The position numbers were made by a program, and so were the translations under genes. A DNA stretch of 64,000 bases from Oscillospiraceae bacterium (GTDB taxonomy: Bacteria; Bacillota; Clostridia; Oscillospirales; Ruminococcaceae): positions 124,001-188,000 of the forward strand of contig WRLG01000001.1 of NCBI GenBank assembly GCA_009777725.1, given 5' to 3'. This document shows positions 53,256-59,965 of this stretch, one piece after another. Positions within the stretch are counted from its first letter, which is position 1. Every line of letters starts with the position of its first letter. The notes under the pieces are model-generated. The model saw only the letters and a list, made by a program, of their open reading frames with translations, was not told the origin of the DNA and made no database searches.

Positions 53256-53284
53256 TTGACATTCTTAAAAATAAAGTGTATAAT
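53256..53284 (+). promoter_or_regulatory. Promoter for tRNA-Pro
   Basis: TTGACA (53256-53261), 17-base spacer, TATAAT (53279-53284): both hexamers perfect, as is usual for a tRNA. Confidence 0.9.
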
Positions 53285-53317
53285 AAAATTCATTGGATAA
53301 TAGTTTCTTATATTTGT

Positions 53318-53394
53318 CTGGGTGTGGCGCAGATTGGTAGCGCGCTACCTTGGGGTGGTAGAGGCCGCAGGTTCAAGTCCTGTCACTCAGACCA
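53318..53394 (+). tRNA. tRNA-Pro (anticodon GGG)
   Basis: 77 bases fold into a full cloverleaf: acceptor CTGGGTG/CACTCAG, D-stem GCGC/GCGC, anticodon stem CTACC/GGTAG with loop TTGGGGT (anticodon GGG), T-stem GCAGG/CCTGT with TTCAAGT loop, and encoded CCA. It has its own promoter and terminator. The region to the right is an accessory island with recombinase relics. Confidence 0.95.
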
Positions 53395-53403
53395 GTTGGA
53401 GTG

Positions 53404-53448
53404 CTGATATAGGATTTGAAATAAATTCTATATCAGTATTCTTTTTTT
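53404..53448 (+). terminator. Rho-independent terminator after tRNA-Pro
   Basis: CTGATATAG (53404-53412) and CTATATCAG (53428-53436) with a run of T at 53438-53447. Confidence 0.85.
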
Positions 53449-53457
53449 GCCCACCAA

Positions 53458-53802
53458 TTACGAACCCAAGGAGTCTCTCTGCCCAAACCGCTCCTCCTCC
53501 AAAGAAACAAACCCAACCCCATTTCCTGCCAAAAATTCAAGCCATTCCGAAAACCTAACATAATCCCTGCAAATCCTCGAAACATCAACCGCAACAACTG
53601 TTTTAACCAAGCCACTCCGAATATCAGCGTTTAGCTTGCTCATCAAGGGGCGTTCGAGGGGATTCCCGCTTGCTCCGCTGTCAATATAGAAAACGCAATC
53701 GCCACCCGCAAAGTCAATCAGTCTTTGTTTCTGTGCTTCAATTTTGCTGTTGTCAGCGATAGCAGAACGGCAGTATAAAGCAATTTTTTTCACTCGCAAC
53801 AC
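53458..53802 (-). CDS. Serine recombinase N-terminal (catalytic) domain, stand-alone
   Basis: 114 residues with the resolvase/invertase catalytic fold: the serine lies in IALYCRSAIADNSKIEAQKQ (Ser near residue 13), a GASGNPLERP loop near the substrate site, and Arg in VSRICRDYVRFSEWLEF. The DNA-binding domain is missing, so it cannot act as a normal recombinase alone. It follows the recombinase C-terminal fragment on the same strand by 4 bases. It is either a split gene product or a decayed copy. GAGGGGGTG precedes the start. Confidence 0.65.
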   Translation of the reverse strand: MLRVKKIALYCRSAIADNSKIEAQKQRLIDFAGGDCVFYIDSGASGNPLERPLMSKLNADIRSGLVKTVVAVDVSRICRDYVRFSEWLEFLAGNGVGFVSLEEERFGQRDSLGS

Positions 53803-53806
53803 CCCC

Positions 53807-54685
53807 TCACGCCGAATATGAAACGGAAACGCCCTTGCGTGTATTCACAGTAATATCGGGCATTTCAAGCGAAACTGTTTCGGGAATGTCAATCACGCCG
53901 ACGCAATTATAATGAATGTTCAGCCGCTGGGTTTTCACACCATCAATGACCTCAGCATGGTAAACCTCAATCCGTTCAATCAGTTCGTTCAGCATACGTT
54001 CCGACAACTTTTTCGCCCTCGTATACTTGCGGACGGCGGAGATGAACATATCGGCAGTCACGGATTTATCGCTAGTTTTTTCAAGCTCTGTCCGAAGTGC
54101 CTTAATTTTGGCTGACAGTTCACCCTGCTCCAACTCATAATTCCGTGTCATTTTAGCATACCGCTCATCGGAGAGCTTCCCTGCCAAATTATCCTCATAA
54201 GTCCGCTCAAAAAGGCGGTCAAGCTCTTTGTCACGAGCAACCATTTTATCGAGTTCTTTCTGCTTTAATTTGCCGTCAATTTCGGATACTTGCTTTGAGT
54301 GTCCCATAATAATTTTGGCAAATTCGGCTTCATGGCGGTTTGCGAATTTCGTCAAACGGCGGATTTCCTGCAACACAACTTGCTCCAAAAAATCCACCCG
54401 TATGTAGTGGGTTTTATCGCAGGTTTTGCGGGTTGTGTTATTGTTTTTGCAGTTGAAGTATTTGATGTCGGGGTTGGCTTGATTGAAGTGAAAATTCAAG
54501 CCGCCGCCGCAATCGGCGCACACCAAAAGCCCCGAAAACATACTCTTTTCGCCGCTCTTTTGCGGCTTTTTTCTCGTCCCGTTTTGCCGCATTTCCCGCA
54601 CTCGCTCAAAGACCGCCCTGTCGATAATCGGCTCATGAACGCCCTTGAAAATCTTCCTCACAACAGCCTCCGATTCCGCCACCAA
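53807..54685 (-). pseudogene. Large serine recombinase, C-terminal remnant
   Basis: About 292 residues of the C-terminal part of a TnpX/TndX-type recombinase: the linker EPIIDRAVFERVREM, zinc ribbon CADCGG ... CKNNNTTRKTC, then the coiled coil and C-terminal beta region. The catalytic N-terminus is absent, and SEAVVRKIF runs straight into KGVHEPIID, which in full-length relatives are separated by a long segment, so an internal deletion is likely. The frame begins at a poor TTG inside a small membrane-protein ORF. The element that carried it has probably lost self-mobility. Confidence 0.72.
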
Positions 54686-54779
54686 GAAGAAACATCAACC
54701 CGGTAACCATAGCACCAACAAACATGACAAGCGAACCAACGATAGCCGTCCATTTGGTAACTTTTCCTTTGTTTGTCAT
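54633..54779 (-). CDS. Small membrane protein with glycine-rich helix
   Basis: 48 residues starting MTNKGKVTKWTAIVG; the central part is one hydrophobic helix with Gly-x-x-x-Gly-like spacing and a Gly-rich end (LLGGGIGGCC). GGGAGGAAG is just upstream of ATG 54779, and a promoter is at 54855-54827. It overlaps the recombinase remnant in another frame; the last residues probably derive from that fusion. Function unknown. Confidence 0.45.
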   Translation of the reverse strand: MTNKGKVTKWTAIVGSLVMFVGAMVTGLMFLLGGGIGGCCEEDFQGRS

Positions 54780-54826
54780 TCTTCCTCCCCATCAAAAAAG
54801 TGCGAAAAACACCAATCCTATAAGTT

Positions 54827-54855
54827 CTTATAGCATTTAGTTTCTCACTCGTCAA
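54827..54855 (-). promoter_or_regulatory. Promoter for the small membrane protein/recombinase unit
   Basis: Minus strand: TTGACG (54855-54850), 17-base spacer, TATAAG (54832-54827). Confidence 0.7.
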
Positions 54856-54899
54856 ATGGTTTTATACTGTGAAGATAAAAACTGTCTTAATTTTAAAAG

Positions 54900-55865
54900 T
54901 TAATTAACGTTTTCTCTTTCTCCCTTCAAAGCGGCTACTCGACTTTGGGCAGACTTCCGCTTTTCTGTCTGTCCAGCTATAGCTTCGTCTATCATCTGCT
55001 GGATAGAAGGTCCAATTCCTCTCCAAGAGTAGGTAACATGAGTCAAATCTAAGCCGACTGAATCCGCCATGTCTTCGAATGAGCGCGTTCGGCTTATGTT
55101 CTCATCTAAAAGCCTTAATAACGTTTCTAACTCATCTATATTCAAAGTTGCAATTGTTGCTTCTACACCTTTATCAAGCGAACCCCTGTCAAAAAGAAAC
55201 TTTGCTACCCCAACATCTTTACGGTATTCATTCCGAATATAATCTATCACCGCCTGCTGCTCCGCCGTGTAACCACCCGCCTGAGCCGCCCCCGCCGTCG
55301 CTGCTGGTGCTGGTGAACCTGTTGCCGCTCCTGTAGCTGCCGCCGTTTCCGCTGTTGTTGCAACTTCTGACACGGGTGCAACTGGTGCCGCCCCTGTTGA
55401 TGCCGCCGTTGATGCCGCTGTTTCTACTTCTGTAACTGTTGTGACCGCCTGTTCGTCGTCGAAAACCATCGAGCCGCCTACAAGCGTGCCGCCAAAATAT
55501 GTTTGAACGTCCGCCAAGTCGAGAACGCCACCGCTTTGAAGAACCCACTTTGTGCCGTCGTCGGAAAGTTGACCTTTTTTAACTTCTTGTGGGGTGAGGG
55601 TTTCAATTTCAGATGGAGAGAAAGCGTTTTCCTCGTTGTTGCTAATTTCGCTTTCGATTGCCGCCTCGATTTCGGAAATTGTTGTGCCGTCGGCTTGAAG
55701 TTCGGCAAGTTCCGCCCTTAGACTTTCGATTTCAGCCTGTTGCTCTTGATTTTGACCTGTGCAACCGCTTAAAAGAAGCAATACGGTCAAGCCAAGTGCG
55801 GCAAGTGCCTTGCCAAAGCTATTGATTCTTGGGGCTTTAGAGTTGAATTTTGTTTTTTTAGCCAT
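54900..55865 (-). CDS. Lipoprotein with coiled-coil and Ala/Thr/Pro linker
   Basis: 321 residues. A basic start and hydrophobic segment end in lipobox LSGC (Cys near residue 35). A coiled coil follows (QEQQAEIESLRAELAELQAD), then acidic segments and a beta part (GTKWVLQSGGVLDLADVQTY). Residues ~150-200 are an Ala/Thr/Ser/Pro/Gly linker typical of wall-spanning proteins. A helical C-terminal domain closes it (YTAEQQAVIDYIRNEYRKDV, TLNIDELETLLRLLDENISR). Family not recognised. Its promoter is TTGCAA-17-TATAAT and GAGGAG lies upstream of the ATG. Confidence 0.75.
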   Translation of the reverse strand: MAKKTKFNSKAPRINSFGKALAALGLTVLLLLSGCTGQNQEQQAEIESLRAELAELQADGTTISEIEAAIESEISNNEENAFSPSEIETLTPQEVKKGQLSDDGTKWVLQSGGVLDLADVQTYFGGTLVGGSMVFDDEQAVTTVTEVETAASTAASTGAAPVAPVSEVATTAETAAATGAATGSPAPAATAGAAQAGGYTAEQQAVIDYIRNEYRKDVGVAKFLFDRGSLDKGVEATIATLNIDELETLLRLLDENISRTRSFEDMADSVGLDLTHVTYSWRGIGPSIQQMIDEAIAGQTEKRKSAQSRVAALKGERENVN

Positions 55866-55899
55866 AATTTCTGGAACTCCTCTATATTTTATTTCTTAT

Positions 55900-55928
55900 A
55901 TTATAACATATATTAAATTCATTTGCAA
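55900..55928 (-). promoter_or_regulatory. Promoter for the coiled-coil lipoprotein
   Basis: Minus strand: TTGCAA (55928-55923), 17-base spacer, TATAAT (55905-55900). Confidence 0.75.
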
Positions 55929-55979
55929 GCCTTTTTGGGTTTTTGGGCAATTATTGTTTCAATTCAGCGTGTGTTTCGA

Positions 55980-56245
55980 TTACGCTTTACCCACTTCAAA
56001 CCAAAACTCCAAGCCTATAATGGCTTCGTGCAATAAAAACTTGCCCTCGGTACTTTCGACAATAGGCGGCGATTTGCTCATCGGCTCGAAACCGCTATCT
56101 TCGTATGCTTCAAGCGACCGCTCGTATTCGACTCGTTCCCGGCGTTTTTTCTTCTCCCGCCATACAGGGCGTTTATATCCTCTGTAAACCGCTTCGGTTA
56201 CGGGTATTTTTTGCCCTTGATTTTGATATAATAATCCTTTTTCAT
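55980..56245 (-). pseudogene. Frameshifted sigma-like/ICE regulatory gene
   Basis: ATG 56245 (GGAGGG upstream) gives MKKDYYIKIKGKKYP and then TAA. Skipping one base puts the frame back on VTEAVYRGYKRPVWREKKRR, which runs open to TAA 55980-55982 and ends HEAIIGLEFWFEVGKA. The joined sequence matches the start of small sigma-70-like proteins carried by conjugative transposons (KKYPVTEEVYRxYKRPxW pattern). A one-base deletion (CCGGTA to CCGTA) would explain the break. Confidence 0.65.
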
Positions 56246-56371
56246 GTTTTCCCTCCTTTCCTCGAAAATTGAGAAAAGTTGGGATTTAGGGGTATTTGGC
56301 TATGTAACATTGCCAGTCTGAAATCATAAAAACCTCCGCTCTGCTTTTAAAGCAAGAACGAAGGGACAGCA

Positions 56372-56417
56372 AAAGGAGTGTAACAACAGCTTTAAAAGCT
56401 ACTTGTTACACTCCTTT
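56372..56417. repeat. Perfect 15-bp inverted repeat with nested palindrome
   Basis: AAAGGAGTGTAACAA (56372-56386) and TTGTTACACTCCTTT (56403-56417), with an inner AGCTTT/AAAGCT pairing, form one long hairpin. It lies in a 328-base gap (56246-56573) without genes, close to another small palindrome (GCTTTTAAAGC at about 56344). It could be a terminator-like structure, a replication/transfer site or a folded RNA. Confidence 0.6.
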
Positions 56418-56573
56418 GACTAACTTTTTCAAGCCGCAAAATTGTAATAAATATCTGTGATTTTCAATATTAATTTAATTTTATGCAAATAATTAATAAG
56501 CTTTTTGGCTTACTTTTTGAGGAAAAGAATACGGAATTTTAACTTCCGCAATTCTTTTATTCCTTAGATTTAT

Positions 56574-56765
56574 TTATTTTATCCGTGAATTCATTCCAGT
56601 AATCCCCTGCATTATTTCAATGCTCGGGTTGGTTTTTTTGCTGTTTTCCAGTTCACTCAAATACATTTTTGAGATACCTAACTCCTCCGCCATATCGCCG
56701 AGAGTGTATCCGTTCTCTTTTCGTTTATAGTGCAAAAAAGCCCCTAAAGTCAGCATTTTTTTCAT
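56574..56765 (-). CDS. XRE-family helix-turn-helix protein
   Basis: 63 residues from ATG 56765 (GGAG upstream); a longer start at 56840 is less likely. Helix-turn-helix in GAFLHYKRKENGYTLGDMAEELGISKMYLSELENSKKTNPS, the Cro/CI pattern. The protein ends soon after the DNA-binding domain. It diverges from another XRE gene at 56944, a layout common for element control regions. Confidence 0.75.
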   Translation of the reverse strand: MKKMLTLGAFLHYKRKENGYTLGDMAEELGISKMYLSELENSKKTNPSIEIMQGITGMNSRIK

Positions 56766-56943
56766 ATCATCTACTCCATAATTTTTCCAACGTATATAAT
56801 ATGTATTTTTTAAGGGTTCATTACAAGTAAACAGTAGCAAATTAATGGATTATGACGATTAGTTTCGATATTGACTATTATCCTTCCTAAGTAAGCGGTA
56901 TAATTATGTTAATGCGTAAATTAATAGCGGGGAGGGTAAACTT

Positions 56944-57273
56944 ATGAGCTTTCAGAAAAGATTGCGAATATTAAGGTTAAACAGGGGTTTAAAGCAGAAA
57001 GAGTTAGCCGAAAAGCTGAATATTGTCAAATCAACAATATCAGCTTATGAATTGGGTAAAATCACGCCGACTGCGGAAAATCTTATAAGTCTTGCAAGAT
57101 TTTTTGACGTGTCAACTGATTATCTGTTAGGCGAAAGTGACTACTCACGGAGGATTAGCTCGGATATTGATAATGAAAAAGCATTATTGTCGGAACTGGG
57201 GCATAAAAACTTACTGAAAGATATTCTTTACGGAATACTGTTAAACTATGAGATAATAGAGAAGAAGAAGTAG
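56944..57273 (+). CDS. XRE-family transcriptional regulator
   Basis: 109 residues. Helix-turn-helix at residues ~5-60 (LRILRLNRGLKQKELAEKLN, VKSTISAYELGKITPTAENL), the SOS-type start of phage and element repressors, then a short helical C-terminal tail for dimerisation. GGGAGGG lies upstream of the ATG. It probably controls the divergent genes of this island. Confidence 0.82.
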   Translation: MSFQKRLRILRLNRGLKQKELAEKLNIVKSTISAYELGKITPTAENLISLARFFDVSTDYLLGESDYSRRISSDIDNEKALLSELGHKNLLKDILYGILLNYEIIEKKK

Positions 57274-57356
57274 GACAGACCAGTCGTTCATAAGCCGTTT
57301 AGCTTAATTTTTTTCTAATCACAGTCGATTAATAATGGATTTTGAAGTTTTTTCAT

Positions 57357-57385
57357 TTGATTTTTGTAAACGCATCTGATAAAAT
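57357..57385 (+). promoter_or_regulatory. Putative promoter for the secreted protein at 57464
   Basis: TTGATT (57357-57362), 17-base spacer, TAAAAT (57380-57385). Confidence 0.55.
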
Positions 57386-57463
57386 ACATATATAATAATA
57401 GTAGGTCGGGACAAAGGGACAAGCCCTGCCCTGCAAAAATTTTATATAAGGAGCGTATTCAAA

Positions 57464-57868
57464 ATGAAAAGACTTATTTCAGCGATTCTGACATTAAGCA
57501 TTGTGACAGCTTGCGGGACGGGAATGGTTACATCGTCGGCGGTAACACAACAAAACGACTATATTTTCAGCGACGTTAAAAGAGCGGACGCAAATACTTC
57601 CTCTATTTCTTATTCTTTTTCTTCCTCGGGATTCGGTGCGATTGTTTATATGAAAAGCTCCTGTTCCGGCAGTATTAGTCTTGAGTTGCAGAAAAAGAAC
57701 GGCAGCAATTGGAGTTCCGAGGACTCCGCTTCAACATCGTTTACTGACAAAATGTCGTCAAGTGTAAGCAAGACACGGACAAGCGGTAAAGGTACTTATC
57801 GTTTGCAAATAACGGTAACTATTGACGGTCAATCAACGACAAGAACATCAAGCGAGTATACTATTTAG
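57464..57868 (+). CDS. Secreted or lipid-anchored small protein
   Basis: 134 residues. The signal peptide (MKRLISAILTLSIVTACGTG) contains VTAC, a possible lipobox with Cys17; if not lipidated, cleavage would occur near SSA-VT. The mature part is Ser/Thr-rich and beta-rich (SISYSFSSSGFGAIVYMKSS, GTYRLQITVTIDGQSTTRTS), resembling one small beta-sandwich. AAGGAGC lies upstream. A sigma-factor gene follows after 32 bases, so it could be a sigma-controlled or signalling surface protein. Family not recognised. Confidence 0.7.
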   Translation: MKRLISAILTLSIVTACGTGMVTSSAVTQQNDYIFSDVKRADANTSSISYSFSSSGFGAIVYMKSSCSGSISLELQKKNGSNWSSEDSASTSFTDKMSSSVSKTRTSGKGTYRLQITVTIDGQSTTRTSSEYTI

Positions 57869-57906
57869 CAAAAACCCGTTGCACACATAAAGTTGGGGAG
57901 GTGAGT

Positions 57907-58428
57907 GTGTTGGACAAGGATTTCACAGCAAAAATTTATAAGGATTATCACGACTTTATAAAGCTGACAGTTAAAAATACAATACACTCCTCCGACCCCG
58001 ATGATGTATCTATGTGCATACATGATGTTATTATGGCTGTTGTGGAAAATATCGGATTAGACGAACACCCGAATATACGGGGTTGGCTTGTAAAGACTGC
58101 GAAAAACATAGCTCGTGATTATAACAGACAAAAGAGCAGAAACCGAGAACACCCCATCGAGCAGATAGATGAAATAGCTCAAGTGAGTGAGTTTACAGAT
58201 TCGCTAATTGAAGAGATTGAGTGGGAGCGAATGAATAATCAAAATTACGTTTCAATAATTATGGAATCCGACAGATTGAATGATAATGATGTTATCTTAT
58301 TCAATTTATTGATTGACGGACTTAACGATGAGAAAATAGCAGAAACTTTGGATATATCAAAAGGCGCGGCTTCCGTAAGGCGGTCGCGTTTAAAAATAAA
58401 GGTGCAAAAAATCCTAAATGAAATTTAA
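57907..58428 (+). CDS. ECF-type sigma factor
   Basis: About 173 residues. Region 2: LTVKNTIHSSDPDDVSMCIHDVIMAVVENI and IRGWLVKTAKNIARDYNRQKSR; region 4: LNDNDVILFNLLIDGLNDEKIAETLDISKGAASVRRSRLK, so a sigma-70 family member of ECF size. GGGGAGG directs initiation at GTG 57907 or TTG 57910; GTG 57901 is too close to it. The next gene encodes a single-pass membrane protein that probably acts as its regulator. Confidence 0.82.
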   Translation: MLDKDFTAKIYKDYHDFIKLTVKNTIHSSDPDDVSMCIHDVIMAVVENIGLDEHPNIRGWLVKTAKNIARDYNRQKSRNREHPIEQIDEIAQVSEFTDSLIEEIEWERMNNQNYVSIIMESDRLNDNDVILFNLLIDGLNDEKIAETLDISKGAASVRRSRLKIKVQKILNEI

Positions 58429-58459
58429 CTGCATTATACATAAAAAAGGCGGTGAGGTA

Positions 58460-59281
58460 ATGGGGAAATACGATTCTTATTCAGAGGAGGAATTACGCTC
58501 TCTTTTTTTTAAGGGCGAGCTTTCCGCTGAATTAATGACCGAAGAAGACTACACCGCATTATATCAGCAGGAATTAGATTTAGAATTTCCCGATGATGAA
58601 ATAATTGACTTTTGCTTTACGGGATTGTCTAAATTTCCTAAATACAGCGACATATCCGAACAAAATTTTGACATTGACGAGGTTTTAGATGAAGTATATA
58701 ACCGCCAAATTGCTATTAAAAGACTAGTGCGTGTTATGGTGGGTTTAACGGCGGCGATATTAGCTGTAATTACTCTGCAAGTAGTATGCTTGGCTTTTGG
58801 GTTTGATTTGTTCGATTATATCATCAATCGGAATAAGGAGGAAGTCGTTTCAGTCTTAAACCCGAGTTTATCGGAAGCGGAAAATAACGGCGAAGATTAT
58901 ATTGTGGCAACGGAATACGTTGAAATTGAGGAAATTCCCAACGATGTAATAGAATTAATTCCTCGATATATGTTTGAAAATTTCGATTTTCTGCTTGCGG
59001 ATTGCTATTTGTCAGAAGAAATAATCAGTATTTTCGCAGCGTTTTCCGAAAACGATGATTCTATTCTTGCATTAACCATATCTCAATTACTTGAAAGGCA
59101 AATTGAAAAAGATGATAATGGTTACTACGAAACATTTATTATTAACGGTGTTTCCTACGATATTCACACTAATATGGGCGATTATCAAGCGTTTTGGATT
59201 AAGGACGGGTTCGTTTACAGTCTGCATACCTCGTATCAAGAAATTGAGAAGCTAAAGTCACTTTTAGAAAATTTATATTAA
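58460..59281 (+). CDS. Membrane protein, putative anti-sigma factor
   Basis: About 273 residues from ATG 58460 (GGTGAGGT upstream). An acidic cytoplasmic N-terminus (EEELRSLFFKGELSAELM, SEQNFDIDEVLDEVYNRQ), one transmembrane helix (LVRVMVGLTAAILAVITLQVVCLAFG, split here at residues ~88-115) and an extracellular domain ending in INGVSYDIHTNMGDYQAFW and the DUF4367-like tail FVYSLHTSYQEIEKLKSLL. This layout and position behind an ECF sigma gene indicate an anti-sigma sensor. A terminator follows. Confidence 0.72.
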   Translation: MGKYDSYSEEELRSLFFKGELSAELMTEEDYTALYQQELDLEFPDDEIIDFCFTGLSKFPKYSDISEQNFDIDEVLDEVYNRQIAIKRLVRVMVGLTAAILAVITLQVVCLAFGFDLFDYIINRNKEEVVSVLNPSLSEAENNGEDYIVATEYVEIEEIPNDVIELIPRYMFENFDFLLADCYLSEEIISIFAAFSENDDSILALTISQLLERQIEKDDNGYYETFIINGVSYDIHTNMGDYQAFWIKDGFVYSLHTSYQEIEKLKSLLENLY

Positions 59282-59306
59282 AACATATTTTTGTCAATTT
59301 TATTAT

Positions 59307-59336
59307 CCGCTCCTTCTTATTGAGGAGCGGTTTTTG
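59307..59336 (+). terminator. Rho-independent terminator after the sigma/anti-sigma operon
   Basis: CCGCTCCT (59307-59314) and AGGAGCGG (59323-59330) with TTTTTG following. Confidence 0.88.
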
Positions 59337-59470
59337 TTGCCTTTTTGCACAATATATTTAGTCGAAATTTAGAATTGTATACAAAGTTTAGTATTTTTCT
59401 GTAATGCCCCCCTCAAAAATACATATATATAGCAGAGACTTTTTTGAAGAAAGGCGGATATGCGGATATA

Positions 59471-59818
59471 ATGAATGAATTTAACGAAGCTGTGGGAAGA
59501 CGTATTCGAGAAACACGAGAAATGCGAGGTGTGAAAAAGGAATGGCTCGCTGAACATCTGGATATAACAAACAAACACCTTTATGACGTTGAAACAGGAA
59601 GAAAGGGGATTTCATTAGAGCGGCTTCACATTTTGTCCGACTTGCTTTGTGTTAGCATAGACTATCTTGTTTCAGGTAGACGGAATGACAGAGGGTATGA
59701 CAGCATTACAGAACTTTTTGATGCTCTAAACAACGATGAGTTAATACGTATCGAAAAAATATTGCGTGCAATTATTGGTCTCTACAAATCCTCGGATGCA
59801 GAATATGCAAACGTATAA
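59471..59818 (+). CDS. XRE-family transcriptional regulator
   Basis: 115 residues from ATG 59471 (the upstream in-frame ATG 59444 is less likely). The helix-turn-helix covers RRIRETREMRGVKKEWLAEHLDITNKHLYDVETGRKGISLERL, followed by SDLLCVSIDYLVSG and a helical tail. It lies just before the giant surface protein and may control it. Confidence 0.82.
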   Translation: MNEFNEAVGRRIRETREMRGVKKEWLAEHLDITNKHLYDVETGRKGISLERLHILSDLLCVSIDYLVSGRRNDRGYDSITELFDALNNDELIRIEKILRAIIGLYKSSDAEYANV

Positions 59819-59865
59819 TTACGTAAATACGGCTAAAAGCCGTAAAAATAATAGCTTTTAGCGGG

Positions 59866-59894
59866 TTGCATTTGCAAAAAAGGTATGTTATAAT
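59866..59894 (+). promoter_or_regulatory. Promoter for the giant surface protein
   Basis: TTGCAT (59866-59871), 17-base spacer, TATAAT (59889-59894). CTAAAAGC/GCTTTTAG (about 59833-59861) forms an inverted repeat directly upstream of the -35 box, possibly an operator or the terminator of the XRE gene. Confidence 0.75.
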
Positions 59895-59965
59895 AAAATA
59901 TAACAGTATATATTTTGAATTTTTTAAGGCAAAATATATGAATTATAATATGGAGGTTGTAAAAA

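Noticed and set aside
55759..56187. Plus-strand ORF of 142 codons
   Set aside because: It runs antisense to the coiled-coil lipoprotein and the frameshifted ICE gene, has no ribosome binding site and no protein-like pattern.
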